Source: DATJGF01 sp035495315 (GTDB lineage: Bacteria; Verrucomicrobiota; Verrucomicrobiia; Limisphaerales; UBA8199). From it: a stretch of DNA of 64,000 nucleotides. The position numbers were made by a program, and so were the translations under genes. The stretch is from contig DATJGF010000253.1 in assembly GCA_035495315.1 (NCBI GenBank), positions 14,769 through 78,768 of the forward strand, in the 5' to 3' direction. Of this stretch, positions 1 to 9,159 are shown one piece after another. Every line of letters begins with the position of its first letter. The first letter of the stretch is position 1. A model generated the notes under the pieces. That model ran no database searches and had not been told where the DNA came from. It saw nothing but the letters and a program-made list of their open reading frames with translations.

Positions 1-2
1 TG

Positions 3-1457
3 AAAGAGTGGAAACGAGGAACGCCGCTGACCGCGGCCAAGATGGTATTCGAGGGCAAAGTCGAGGATGTCGCGGTCAATGCATCCGTCGATCACGATCA
101 TGGACACACTTATGAGTTCATCAGCCGCGGCCCGACTTTCTTCACGACCGAAGAGTATATCCGGCGTGGCGATCAGTGGGTTCATATTGATAAGCCGGCC
201 GACGCGTCGGTGGGGACTTTTGAAGACCAAATCCTGCTGCGTTTGCGAACCGACTGGAATGTCGGCGGCAAAACCTATCCGGCGGGCGCCCTGCTGGCTG
301 CCGGGCTGGAGGATTATCTGAAAGGCGAGCGGAAGTTGGAGATGTTGTTCACCCCCGCGGCGCGGAAGAGCCTGGCCGCGAGCAGCCCGACCAAAAACTT
401 TCTGATTGTGAATGAGTTGGATAATGTCCGAAACCGCCTTTATCTACTGCAGCACCGCAATGGCAATTGGACGCGCACGCCGCTTGCCGCACCCGAGTTT
501 GGGTCCGTCAACATCAACGGGATCGATCCGGACGAGTCCGACGATTACTTCATGACGGTTACCGATTTCCTCACGCCTTCGAGCTTGTCCTATGGAAAGT
601 TAGGCGAGACCGGCAGCGAGAAGCTGAAGACCTTGCCGGCCTTTTTCAATGCGCAAGGGCTTGAGATCAGTCAACACGAGGCGACCTCGAAGGATGGGAC
701 GAAGGTCCCTTATTTCCAGGTCAGCCGGAAAGAGCTTGCGCTGAATGGGGCCAATCCGACGTTGCTCTACGGATATGGCGGTTTCGAGGTGCCGATGTTG
801 CCGGTTTACAACGCCGGTGTCGGATCGGCCTGGCTCGAGCGCGGCGGTGTTTACATTCTGGCCAACATTCGCGGCGGCGGAGAGTTTGGGCCGACCTGGC
901 ATGAAGCGGCGCGCAAAGAGCATCGGCAACGCGCGTATGACGATTTCATCGCGGTGGCGGAGGATTTAACCGCGCGGAAATTGACCTCACCGGCTCATCT
1001 AGGCATTGAAGGCGGGTCCAACGGCGGTTTGTTGATGGGGGTGATGCTGACGGAACGGCCGGACTTGTTCAAAGCGGTGGTTTGCCAGGTGCCGCTGCTC
1101 GATATGCGGCGGTTTAATAAGTTGCTCGCCGGGGCCAGCTGGATGGATGAATACGGCAACCCGGACAAACCGGAAGAGTGGTCCTACATCAGGAAGTACT
1201 CACCCTACCAAAACGTCCATGGCGACCGGAAATATCCGCGCGTGCTGTTCACCACCTCGACACGGGATGATCGGGTGCACCCCGGTCACGCCCGCAAGAT
1301 GGTCGCCCGCATGAAAGAGCAGGGGCACGACGTGTTGTACTATGAGAATATTGAGGGCGGCCACGGCGGTGCCGCCAACAACAAACAGGCCGCTTACATG
1401 TCGGCGCTGGCTTACACGTTTCTGCTGCAGGAATTGGGCCCGAAGAAGGTGGACTGA
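3..1457 (+). CDS. Prolyl oligopeptidase family serine peptidase (S9A), 5' end outside window
   Basis: The frame is open from the first bases of the window (KEWKRGTPL before the first Met at 42), so the true start lies upstream and about 485 C-terminal residues are present of the roughly 700 usual for S9A. The first half is the end of the beta-propeller. The alpha/beta-hydrolase domain follows, with the nucleophile in GGSNGG (Ser codon 1017-1019), the acid in TRDDRVHPGH and the catalytic His in EGGHGG. The family cleaves short peptides after proline; the N-terminus that would show a signal peptide is not visible. The gene ends 267 nt before a convergent pseudopilin-like gene. Family assignment is firm; substrate and location are not known. 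Confidence 0.93.
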   Translation, partial: KEWKRGTPLTAAKMVFEGKVEDVAVNASVDHDHGHTYEFISRGPTFFTTEEYIRRGDQWVHIDKPADASVGTFEDQILLRLRTDWNVGGKTYPAGALLAAGLEDYLKGERKLEMLFTPAARKSLAASSPTKNFLIVNELDNVRNRLYLLQHRNGNWTRTPLAAPEFGSVNINGIDPDESDDYFMTVTDFLTPSSLSYGKLGETGSEKLKTLPAFFNAQGLEISQHEATSKDGTKVPYFQVSRKELALNGANPTLLYGYGGFEVPMLPVYNAGVGSAWLERGGVYILANIRGGGEFGPTWHEAARKEHRQRAYDDFIAVAEDLTARKLTSPAHLGIEGGSNGGLLMGVMLTERPDLFKAVVCQVPLLDMRRFNKLLAGASWMDEYGNPDKPEEWSYIRKYSPYQNVHGDRKYPRVLFTTSTRDDRVHPGHARKMVARMKEQGHDVLYYENIEGGHGGAANNKQAAYMSALAYTFLLQELGPKKVD

Positions 1458-1724
1458 TGCGCCCTGGGACAAGCATTTGTGCAGAAGGAATCATTTGGCC
1501 TGCAGCTAACGCCAGATAGCGCCGGTGGTTTTCGCTCAGAAACAGTAACCGGTAGCCAGGTATATGAGCAGCAGGATTGAAATGAGCACCCAGACCAGCT
1601 GCTGCGTTGGCCCATTGCAGTTCAGGTGCGTTGTCTCGAAGTCGTGGTGGCTCGATCACCTGCCTTTGCGTTGGCATCGGATCTGAGTATTGGGAAACGG
1701 CTGTTCGTCGAAACCGCACCAGCT

Positions 1725-2468
1725 TCACCACCACCATTGAACGCGGTCGTGTGGGTCGTAGCGCATTTTCATGCGGTCAAACTTCACCCAGGTGGCGTGG
1801 CCGTCGAGATAGAAGGCGTTGCCGCCGGCGGGGTCTCGTCCGAGCATGTGGGGATTATGGTGATGGCCATCGGGCGTCAGGCCGCTGTTCGGGTTCAAAA
1901 AATCCCTGCTATTGGCGACGGACAAGAGGGGATCGACGATCAACTCGGCGAGCGAGGCATTGGTGTTACCAGTGAACCTGGAGATGAACTGTTTGCCGGG
2001 CAGCATGTAGCTCGGCAAGTTTTGCGTTGGGTCGGGTTTGCCATTGGAATCCAGCCGCACGCCCAGCCAACCATAGCCAATGATGTCCAGATCCCACCAG
2101 GCGACGGCGGGGTCAAAAGCTTTCACGGAGGCCCGAACGCTGGGACAGTAGAAAGTCTCCCTGCGCACGGCATTATTAGTGAGGGCATTCTTGGTCGCTC
2201 GAGGCAAGTCCCACAGCCACGATCCACCGATAGCATGCTGCGGTACCAAGTCCCTGTTATCGTGCCCGTATAAGGTCGCTGCAAGTCCGAATTGACGAAT
2301 GTTGCTGAGGCATTTCACACGATTGGCTCGCTCTTTAGCATGGGAGAGCGCAGGCAGAAGCATCGCTGCGAGTATGGCGATAATGGCAATGACAACGAGC
2401 AATTCAATCAGCGTGAAAGCCTCAACGATTTTGCCCGGCCTCATGGGAGAGGCATCGTAACCGGGCAA
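1725..2468 (-). CDS. Pseudopilin-like protein with prepilin N-methylation motif and DGH-type C-terminus
   Basis: A short basic leader is followed by the prepilin peptidase site and hydrophobic helix (AFTLIELLVVIAIIAILAAM). Then comes the usual Verrucomicrobia/Planctomycetes pattern: SHAKERANRVKCLSNIRQFG, a Tyr/Asp-rich DNRD stretch and near the end a NAFYLDGHATWVKF block of the H-X9-DG type. Such proteins are very numerous in these phyla and are presumed substrates of a type II secretion-like system; individual functions are unknown. A second Met at residue 9 (2444) is an equally good start and gives a more usual leader length. The gene stands alone between a convergent peptidase gene and a transposase relic. 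Confidence 0.88.
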   Translation of the reverse strand: MPGYDASPMRPGKIVEAFTLIELLVVIAIIAILAAMLLPALSHAKERANRVKCLSNIRQFGLAATLYGHDNRDLVPQHAIGGSWLWDLPRATKNALTNNAVRRETFYCPSVRASVKAFDPAVAWWDLDIIGYGWLGVRLDSNGKPDPTQNLPSYMLPGKQFISRFTGNTNASLAELIVDPLLSVANSRDFLNPNSGLTPDGHHHNPHMLGRDPAGGNAFYLDGHATWVKFDRMKMRYDPHDRVQWWW

Positions 2469-2539
2469 GGGGAAAGGTCAACGGGCGAATTGCCTGGGGT
2501 TTGCAGGGCCGGCAAAGCCAGCTGACCGGCACTACAGCG

Positions 2540-2883
2540 GCAGGACGAAGCGGGGGCAAACACCTGAACCGACGTACCCGCCATGTGCTAAACCGTGCGT
2601 CCGTGCTCTTTCGAATGGCGGCACTGGCGGCTGGCCAAACTGATACCTGGATTGGTCATTTCTACGGCCGCAAGCGAGCTCACCTTGGAGTGCCCAAGGC
2701 GATCACCGCCACCGGCCCACAAAATCGCATGCGTCGTCTATCACAGGCTCAAGTACCAGGAGGAGTTTCTTCCCCTGGAAGTCGCGGTATACGAGCTGGA
2801 GGCGCAGGAGAGGCGGATGCGCAACTGCGAAAACAGGCTGAAGAGTTCGGCCGCGAACTCAGAGAAAGGAAGCAAGCTGCGTA
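2540..2883 (+). pseudogene. C-terminal relic of a transposase (IS110-like), frameshifted
   Basis: One frame reads SGGKHLNRRTR..., then FRMAALAAGQTD and FYGRKRAHLGVPKAITAT, and stops making sense at about 2722. After skipping one G, the next frame continues as AHKIACVVYHRLKYQEEFLP and ends at the stop near 2883. Joined, this matches the C-terminal pattern I remember for a transposase family (SGG-x-L-x-R-T-R, R-A-x-LG-x-PKAITATAHKLA, IxYHLL). No N-terminal catalytic part, inverted repeats or target duplication can be seen. It is therefore scored as a dead fragment. Assignment to IS110 is from memory of motifs; that it is a transposase tail is more secure. Confidence 0.6.
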
Positions 2884-3179
2884 ATGGTTATTTAGAAGAA
2901 GGGCGGCAGAGGATGGAAGCCAGCATCGGGCGTCACACTCCCATCGAACTACCGGCCGAAATTACTCAGCAATTTTTTAAACTGGGGATCGTCCAATTAA
3001 AACCGCCGAGGCTAAACTATTCCCAACCGTGGGACGGCAGATCCCATTATCGAAAGCAGCATCACGCCTTCTTGTCGCTGACTGTTTACATTAGAGCCTT
3101 CGTTCGTAGTACTTAGGCCGCTGCGCGCCATTTGGTATTCTTGTTGCTCATCATTGGCGACTTCAAAAGAAACCCAAAC

Positions 3180-5573
3180 GTGAATGATTTAAAATTCGCC
3201 TGGCGCCAATTGTGCAAGAACCCGGGCTTTTCGACCGTCGCTATTCTCACCTTGGCGCTCGGCATCGGGGCGAACACCGCCATCTTCAGTGTGATCAACG
3301 CCGTGCTGTTGAGGCCGCCGCCGTTTCAGGAGCCGAAACGGCTCGTCTTCGTCTCCGAGAAATCCAAAGACATGGACGACATGTCCGTCGCTTATCCGAA
3401 CTTCCTCGACTGGCAACGGCAGCAGGAGAGCTTCAGCAGTCTGGCGGCGTTTCGTACTGAAGAATGGAACTTAACCGGCACCAGTCATCCGGAGCGCGTA
3501 GTCGGACTCCAGGTCTCGGCAGGTTTTTTCCCCACGCTCGGTGTGCAACCGCTCGGAGGCCGCGTGTTCACGGCCGGTGAAGACAAGGTTGGCGGCGAAC
3601 GGGTGGTGGTCTTGAGCGAGGGGCTCTGGCGGCGACGCTTCGGCGCGGACCCGGCTGTACTCGAGCGGCCTGTCTCACTCAACGGCCAAAGCTACATCGT
3701 AGTGGGTATCCTGCCGGCCGCATTCCAGTTCCCACGACGCGTGGAGCTATGGACGCCTCTCGGCTACAAAGCTGAATGGACGGACCAGCGCGGCTGGCAT
3801 CCAGGCATGTATGTCATCGGGCGGCTGAAGTCAGGCGTTGACATCCCCGCGGCGCGGAGCGATCTGGAGCTCATCGCTGCGCGGCTCGCGAAGGAGTATC
3901 CCAATACCAACGACGGCAACGGCGTCACCCTGATGGCGCTGCAGGAACGCCTCGCCGGCCCGAGCGTCCGCACTGCCCTGGTGATGCTGCTCGGCGCGGT
4001 TTTGTTGGTGCTGCTGATCGCCTGCACCAATGTCACAAACCTCCTGCTCGCCCGGGCGGCGCAGCGGCGCAAGGAAATCGCTGTCCGGCTCGCCCTCGGC
4101 GCCGGACGTTGGCGGTTGCTGCGCCAGGTGCTCCTCGAAAGCCTGCTGCTCGCGGGCGCCGGCGGACTTGCCGGACTTCTGCTGGCGTTCTGGGGAACGG
4201 CGCTGTTGACGAACCTGCTGCCTGGGAAAGTCCGCGAATTCGTCACCCTGAACATCGACCGGACCGTGTTGCTCTTCTCGTTCATCACCGCCGTCGCCAC
4301 CGGACTGCTGTTCGGTCTCGCGCCGGCGTGGCTTCTGGCCAATGGCGATTCCGCCGATGCGCTGAAGGAAGGCGCGCGCGGCGACTCCTCCGCCATAGGA
4401 CGTACCTGGGGCCGCCGCGCCCTGATTGTCGGCGAAGTCGCTTTTGCACTCATGCTGCTGGTGGCGGCGGGGCTGCTGCTTCGCAGCTTTAGCCGCCTGC
4501 AGGCCGTCCCGGTCGGATTGGATCCCGCAGATGTACTGACGATGGACCTCAGCTTGCCTGTTTACAAATATCCTGACGACCCCGCCCGGGCGCGGTTCTA
4601 CCGGCGGGCGGCCGAGGCGGTGTCTGCCCTGCCCGGCGTGAAATCAGCCGCATTCATTGCGCCGCTGCCTTTAGGGTTCGGCGGCTGGCAGTCGGGAATC
4701 CGCATTGAAGGTGAGCCGCCCGCCAAGCCGGGCCAGGCGCGATTGTCCGACTTCGCCCTCGTCACACCCGATTATTTCAAGACGATGGGCGTAACCATCC
4801 TCAAGGGCCGCGCGTTTACGGACGCCGACGACGGCAAACACCGGGTCTGCATCGTCGACGAAACTTTCGACCGGAAGCATTTCAAGGGGGATGCCCTCGG
4901 CAAACGCTTGGCCAACGGTGGTGACGGCACAAACTGGATGACCATCGTCGGGGTGGCTCGGCACGTGAAGAACTACGGCGCGGGAGAAGACTCACGCATC
5001 GAAACCTATGAGCCGGTAGCCCAAAATGCCGGAGGCAGCATGACCCTCGTCATCAAGACAGAAGCCCCGCCGCTCACGCTCAGCGAGCCGGCCCGGAAGG
5101 CGATTCTGTCCGTCGACTCCGACCAGCCGGTTGCTGACATCCTCACCATGGAGCAGGTTCTCGCCCGCAACGTCGCGGAGCGCCGGCTGGCCATGCTGCT
5201 CTTGAGCTTGTTCGCAGCGCTGGCGCTCATGCTTGCCGTGGTGGGCCTCTACGGCGTGATGGCCTACAACGTCGCCAACCGCACCCGCGAGATTGGCATC
5301 CGCATGGCGCTCGGCGCGCAGGTCGCCGATGTGCTCGGGCTGGTGCTGCGCCAGGGCGGCAGTCTGGTCCTCTTAGGTGTCGTGTTCGGACTCGCCGGTG
5401 CGTTAGCTGTCACCCAGCTGATGGCCCGGCTTCTGTTCCAAGTCAAAACGACTGACCTCGCAACCTATCTCACCACACCGCTCCTGCTCGGACTTGCCGG
5501 CTTGCTCGCCTGCTGGCTCCCCGCGCGCCGCGCGGCGAAAGTCGATCCGACAGAGGCGCTCAGATGTGAATGA
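3180..5573 (+). CDS. FtsX/MacB-type duplicated orphan permease (ADOP-like)
   Basis: The first 35 residues (DLKFAWRQLCKNPGF, then TLALGIGANTAIFSV) are the typical start of duplicated ABC permeases common in Acidobacteria and Verrucomicrobia. The order is TM1, periplasmic MacB-like domain, a three-helix FtsX domain (about residues 265-410), a linker helix, a second periplasmic domain and a second FtsX domain ending in WLPARRAAKVDPTEALR. The open frame reaches back to an ATG at 3132, but homologues begin near V-N-D-L-K-F, so the GTG at 3180 is preferred (797 aa). No ATPase gene is adjacent, which is usual for this group. It sits in the inner membrane; macrolide or lipoprotein export is only inferred from MacB similarity. 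Confidence 0.9.
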   Translation: MNDLKFAWRQLCKNPGFSTVAILTLALGIGANTAIFSVINAVLLRPPPFQEPKRLVFVSEKSKDMDDMSVAYPNFLDWQRQQESFSSLAAFRTEEWNLTGTSHPERVVGLQVSAGFFPTLGVQPLGGRVFTAGEDKVGGERVVVLSEGLWRRRFGADPAVLERPVSLNGQSYIVVGILPAAFQFPRRVELWTPLGYKAEWTDQRGWHPGMYVIGRLKSGVDIPAARSDLELIAARLAKEYPNTNDGNGVTLMALQERLAGPSVRTALVMLLGAVLLVLLIACTNVTNLLLARAAQRRKEIAVRLALGAGRWRLLRQVLLESLLLAGAGGLAGLLLAFWGTALLTNLLPGKVREFVTLNIDRTVLLFSFITAVATGLLFGLAPAWLLANGDSADALKEGARGDSSAIGRTWGRRALIVGEVAFALMLLVAAGLLLRSFSRLQAVPVGLDPADVLTMDLSLPVYKYPDDPARARFYRRAAEAVSALPGVKSAAFIAPLPLGFGGWQSGIRIEGEPPAKPGQARLSDFALVTPDYFKTMGVTILKGRAFTDADDGKHRVCIVDETFDRKHFKGDALGKRLANGGDGTNWMTIVGVARHVKNYGAGEDSRIETYEPVAQNAGGSMTLVIKTEAPPLTLSEPARKAILSVDSDQPVADILTMEQVLARNVAERRLAMLLLSLFAALALMLAVVGLYGVMAYNVANRTREIGIRMALGAQVADVLGLVLRQGGSLVLLGVVFGLAGALAVTQLMARLLFQVKTTDLATYLTTPLLLGLAGLLACWLPARRAAKVDPTEALRCE

Positions 5574-5610
5574 TACCGCTGGAGCAGCTATCCGTTCTAA
5601 AACTTTGTTC

Positions 5611-5646
5611 CGACGCCTACCACGTCTCCGACGCCTACCACGTCTC
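5611..5646. repeat. Two perfect tandem copies of an 18-bp unit
   Basis: The unit CGACGCCTACCACGTCTC occurs twice without mismatch. The second copy covers the stop codon and last two codons of the minus-strand nitroreductase gene, and the first lies in the gap to the upstream permease gene. It looks like a recent slippage or duplication at the gene end. Confidence 0.9.
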
Positions 5647-6153
5647 AAAATGCACGGAATTTGCGTTGTAGATGGCGTGCGGTTCTTTCGACTCGCCCGG
5701 ATGACCGACGGAAATACACGCGACCGGCATGACCGAGGCTGGCAGTGAGAGAATCTCTCTGATACTTTTAATGCGTTCCGCCCGCGGATGCACGCCCAAC
5801 CAACACGCACCCAACCCAAGGATGTGAGCTGCCAAAAGGAGATTCTCAATCGCCGCCGAGCAGTCCTGGAGCATATAACTGAGTTGATTGTCGTGCGCTG
5901 CCTCCAAGTCACCGCATACCACGATACTCAGAGCGGCAGTCGCGAGCATTTGCCCGTGCGGTAACGCCGTTGCGATGTGTAAGAGTGTTCGCCGGTTGCG
6001 AACCACCACGAAATGCCACGGGTTTTTGCCAGCGGCGGAAGGAGCGGCCATGGCGGCTGCACCCAACTTTTCCACTGCCGCCTCGTCCACTTCTCCAGGC
6101 GAATAAACCCGAATACTCCGTCGCTCGAAGATAAACCTGAATCTCTCGTCCAT
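5635..6153 (-). CDS. Nitroreductase family protein
   Basis: The protein (172 aa from the Met at 6153) opens with FIFERRSIRVYSPGEVD, the conserved N-terminus of FMN-dependent nitroreductases with the RRSIR phosphate-binding stretch. It continues with MAAPSAAGKNPWHFVVV, where the APSA..NPWHF element contacts FMN, and the helix IENLLLAAHILGLGACWLGVHP. Length and motifs match the short NfsA/FRase-like branch that reduces nitro compounds, quinones or flavins with NAD(P)H. The open frame extends 26 residues upstream, but those residues do not fit the family. The gene is alone on the minus strand, convergent with the permease gene; substrate unknown. Confidence 0.9.
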   Translation of the reverse strand: MDERFRFIFERRSIRVYSPGEVDEAAVEKLGAAAMAAPSAAGKNPWHFVVVRNRRTLLHIATALPHGQMLATAALSIVVCGDLEAAHDNQLSYMLQDCSAAIENLLLAAHILGLGACWLGVHPRAERIKSIREILSLPASVMPVACISVGHPGESKEPHAIYNANSVHFETW

Positions 6154-6288
6154 TGGCGTAATCACAAAACGAGTAGTTACCGTGCCGAGTCTGCTCAATG
6201 GCATCGCTGGAATCTGATGCCCGCATCGCATCTCCCATGCAGCCGCTTAGCTGAGGCTGCTTAATTGTCGTAAGGCGTTTCGCACTTT

Positions 6289-6531
6289 TCAGTCGCCTAT
6301 GCTGATGGTCAAATCCGGTGCTTTTAGGTGGCTAAGTAAAAGCCCAAACTCACGTGGAGGTATCGCCAGTCCGCGGGCTGACATTTCTGCAAGAATCTGC
6401 GAGGGAAGTCTTTTATTTATCTGGTCAAGCTCGCGCATCTGGATTTCGTTGGGACGCTGGTTGGTCGACGCAGCGACGAGCTTTGCGGAGTGCCGCTTAC
6501 CTTTCGGATTGGTCAGAAGAAGTTCGGGCAT
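6289..6531 (-). CDS. Small hypothetical protein (80 aa), uncertain
   Basis: This 80-residue frame has a plausible soluble composition, rich in Lys, Arg, Gln and Leu, with a helical middle (MRELDQINKRLPSQILAEM) and no membrane segment. I recognise no family. A plus-strand frame of almost the same length overlaps it fully, so coding is not proven. It lies in a 590-nt stretch between the nitroreductase start and the DUF883-like gene that otherwise shows nothing. Decay of a longer gene is an alternative. Confidence 0.3.
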   Translation of the reverse strand: MPELLLTNPKGKRHSAKLVAASTNQRPNEIQMRELDQINKRLPSQILAEMSARGLAIPPREFGLLLSHLKAPDLTISIGD

Positions 6532-6746
6532 GTAGTTGTTCCTGTCGCCAGTTTGCGCTCACCCTGCCACCAAAGGCAACCGCCCAGTGGCCCGTGCGGC
6601 CCATGTCGCGGACCATTGTCGAGAGCGGACCCGGGGAGTGTTTGGCGTCTTTGCTGACAGCCCGCGAAGCTCGAAACCGGACTCTTTCTGCGGCAATCTG
6701 GTCGCAGGCCGGCTTCTCCCTGGTGGTTCACCTCGATGACCGGCGC

Positions 6747-6974
6747 TCAGTCGCGTCGGCTCCACATCGCCAGCACGCCGATAAGCACACCCACGCCGAA
6801 CGCGACTCCGGCCGCGTGATACGGATACTCGCGGATAGTCCTGTCGGTAGCTTTGGCAGCAGCAGTGGTTTGGTCTTGCAGCCGGTCGCAAACCTCTTTG
6901 GCTTTCGCGATTCCGTTCTCCAGTTTTACCCTCAATTCGCCCTTCTCGGTCGCTACATCATTTCGTGATTCCAT
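6747..6974 (-). CDS. DUF883/ElaB-YqjD-like membrane-anchored protein
   Basis: This 75-aa protein has a charged amphipathic helix (about residues 10-50), then the signature REYPYHAAGVAFGVGVLIGVL, a single glycine-patterned C-terminal membrane segment, and a short basic end (WSRRD). This is the architecture of ElaB/YqjD/YgaM proteins, which in E. coli anchor to the inner membrane and bind ribosomes in stationary phase; that role is inferred here. A second, shorter protein of the same type is encoded at 26461-26640. The gene is monocistronic, divergent from the following methyltransferase gene. Confidence 0.82.
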   Translation of the reverse strand: MESRNDVATEKGELRVKLENGIAKAKEVCDRLQDQTTAAAKATDRTIREYPYHAAGVAFGVGVLIGVLAMWSRRD

Positions 6975-7111
6975 AGGTTTTTCTTTGTTGATTCAACTTC
7001 GCCCAACTCTCGCACCTTCGCAACAGGCGTTTCCTCTTTGTGCGAAGGCCTTTGCGCCGATGGCGGACGATTGAGCGGAGACCCGGGGGATTCAGGAAGT
7101 GCTGATTTGAG

Positions 7112-7975
7112 TTGAAACGAACATTGTTGGCAGCGGACGCCGTTCGCGATAAATGTTTTTCCGTGCCTGTCTTAGACCACCTGTTTTCCATTGGTTGCGT
7201 TCGCAAGGCGCTCTGGAGATTTTGGTATCCCTTGCTCACGCGGCGACTTCATGGCGAAGAGGTATTATTCCTCAATTACGCATACGAAGAGGAACCGCCC
7301 ATGGGCATCCCGCTTTCGCCTGAAGACGAATTGAATCGCGCTTGCATCCAGCTTTATCACCACGTCGCCACGCAAGCTCCGTTGCGTGGAAAAAACATAC
7401 TGGAGGTAAGCTGTGGGCATGGTGGCGGAGCAGCTTACCTTACGCACGCGCTTCAACCGCAGCGCTACACCGCCCTGGATTTGAATCCTGCGGGAATTCG
7501 CTTTTGCAAACAACGTCATCAGATTGCGGGGTTGGTCTTCATCCAGGGTGACGCGGAAAACCTGCCGTTTGCGCCCAGCACCTTCGATGGGGTTGTCAAT
7601 GTCGAAGCCTCTCACTGTTATGCAAACTTGCCGCGATTCCTGGCAGAGGTCGCGCGGGTGCTGCGACCGGGCGGACATTTTCTCTACGCAGACTTTCGCT
7701 TTGGTGACCGCCTGGGCGAATGGGAACAGGCACTTGTCGCGGCCCCATTTCAAATCTTGCGCAACCAGAACATCAACGCCGAAGTGTTGCGTGGAATGAA
7801 CCAGAATTCCTCGCGCTCACTGGACCTTGTCGAGCGGCGGCTGCCAAAATTCCTGCACCCGCTCGGGCGTGACTTTGCTGGCACCAAAGGCTCGCGGATT
7901 TACCAGGCCCTGAACAGCGGGGAACTCTCGTATCGTTCGTATTGCTTTGAGAAACCCGTAATATCTTCGGTTTAA
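7112..7975 (+). CDS. Class I SAM-dependent methyltransferase
   Basis: The core Rossmann motif I is ILEVSCGHGGGAAYL (about residues 97-111), followed by the acidic motif in YTALDLNP, GDAENLPFAPSTFDGVVNVEASHCY (motifs II/III) and ARVLRPGGHFLYADFRF. The order is that of Methyltransf_11 enzymes, and the overall layout resembles the phthiotriol dimycocerosate methyltransferase group, so a small lipid or polyketide-type hydroxyl acceptor is possible. The open frame starts at a TTG (7112); an in-frame GTG about 17 codons later is an alternative. It follows a divergent DUF883-like gene and has no clear partner. Confidence 0.87.
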   Translation: MKRTLLAADAVRDKCFSVPVLDHLFSIGCVRKALWRFWYPLLTRRLHGEEVLFLNYAYEEEPPMGIPLSPEDELNRACIQLYHHVATQAPLRGKNILEVSCGHGGGAAYLTHALQPQRYTALDLNPAGIRFCKQRHQIAGLVFIQGDAENLPFAPSTFDGVVNVEASHCYANLPRFLAEVARVLRPGGHFLYADFRFGDRLGEWEQALVAAPFQILRNQNINAEVLRGMNQNSSRSLDLVERRLPKFLHPLGRDFAGTKGSRIYQALNSGELSYRSYCFEKPVISSV

Positions 7976-8269
7976 TGATAGCGTAACGCGACGTTATGAC
8001 GTTCGTCAGAATTGACAGCCGCCCGCGGTCCGGGCAACAAGGTCTGACGTAGAGATTCCGTTACCGCAAAGCAATCCGGGCATTTGCGGGTCGGAAATCA
8101 GTATGCAAACCATTCTTCCATCGGAGTTCAAACGCATGATGGTACTGATGCTGGACGGCTCGCCCCACGTTATCGAGGATTTGCACACCAGCGGTACTGC
8201 ACAGACCAGGCACAAACTCCACACCCGTCTCCGCCACCTTACCACCGGTCGCACCGTAAAACGACGCGA

Positions 8270-9050
8270 TCACGGAGGGGCGACGCGCAAGCGATAGAAA
8301 CAATTCCCGAGTCCGCTGTTTTGAGGATTGAAGCTGGTGCGGCCACTGGCAGGCGCGGCCTCGTTCGGACCGAGGAAATCCTCCCAGTTCTGCAAGTCGG
8401 CCGAACGCTGCAGGATCAGTCGGGTGCCGGGGATGGACTGACATTCAATCTTCAGCCGATTATCGCAAGGATCGCAACCAATCCGGGTGACGCACGTTGC
8501 CGTCGGTGCAAACGACACCTGGTCGAGCCAGACACTTCCTTCGGCTGAATCGGTGCATATCTAGAACGTTCAACCCGCTATAACAATCCGCGACCAGGGC
8601 GTACGAGCCCACGATTTGCACCCCGCCCGCCCCTGTGGGTCCATTGAAATGCCCTAAGCGTTGCGGAAATGCCGGCTGGCTGACATCGACCATATGCAAT
8701 CCGCCGTGGGAAGTGCCGTCGGCGTTCAATGCCAGAAACGCGGTACCACCAACAATTGCGATTTGTCCAATAGTGCCGCCTTCGGCCGGGACGTAACGTG
8801 CCAGCCAGACGGGCCGAGAGGGTTCGAGCACGTCGATAGTTTCGAGGCTGTCATAGCCCAGGTAAGCGATGCCGTTCGTTACCTCTATAGCCCTGGTGTA
8901 TGTGGAAAGCGTGTTGGTCCATTGGCCGACCCATTGAAGCGCAACATTGCTCTGCGCGCTTAAGTTGGTGGCACTCAGCCAAACCCCTATTGAAATCCCG
9001 GCCAAAAACCTACGACCGCGCTTACCCCAAGCACCGCTTCTCGAAGTCAT
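8270..9050 (-). pseudogene. Decayed LVIVD-repeat secreted protein
   Basis: The 5' part (8555-9050) encodes a signal peptide (FLAGISIGVWLSATNLSA) and LVIVD-type beta-propeller repeats, for example AIEVTNGIAYLGYDSLETIDV and HMVDVSQPAFPQRLGHF. At LNVLD near 8560 the sense shifts frame: the second frame reads ICTDSAEGSVWLDQVSFAP, a segment that in Verrucomicrobia ends long secreted proteins, then a C-terminal domain LQRSADLQNWEDF...FYRLRV up to 8270. Several propeller repeats expected between the two parts are missing. The simplest reading is an internal deletion that removed repeats and broke the frame. Both fragments remain recognisable, so the loss is recent. Confidence 0.65.
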
Positions 9051-9159
9051 TGTTCCAACTCCTGATTAGCCAGTCAGGCATTCTTCTACATCAACATAAG
9101 ATTATCGAAACAACCCGGGAATGTCAATTACTAGAGCGTACTAGACAACTGGCCAATCA

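Noticed and set aside
1510..1605. Hydrophobic minus-strand stretch QQLVWVLISILLLIYLATGY before a stop
   Set aside because: It looks like a small membrane peptide, but no ATG, GTG or TTG with a ribosome binding site is in frame upstream. It was not called.
1249..1737. Minus-strand frame of 162 codons between the oligopeptidase and pseudopilin genes
   Set aside because: It overlaps the catalytic end of the oligopeptidase and has a Pro/Arg/Ser-rich random composition.
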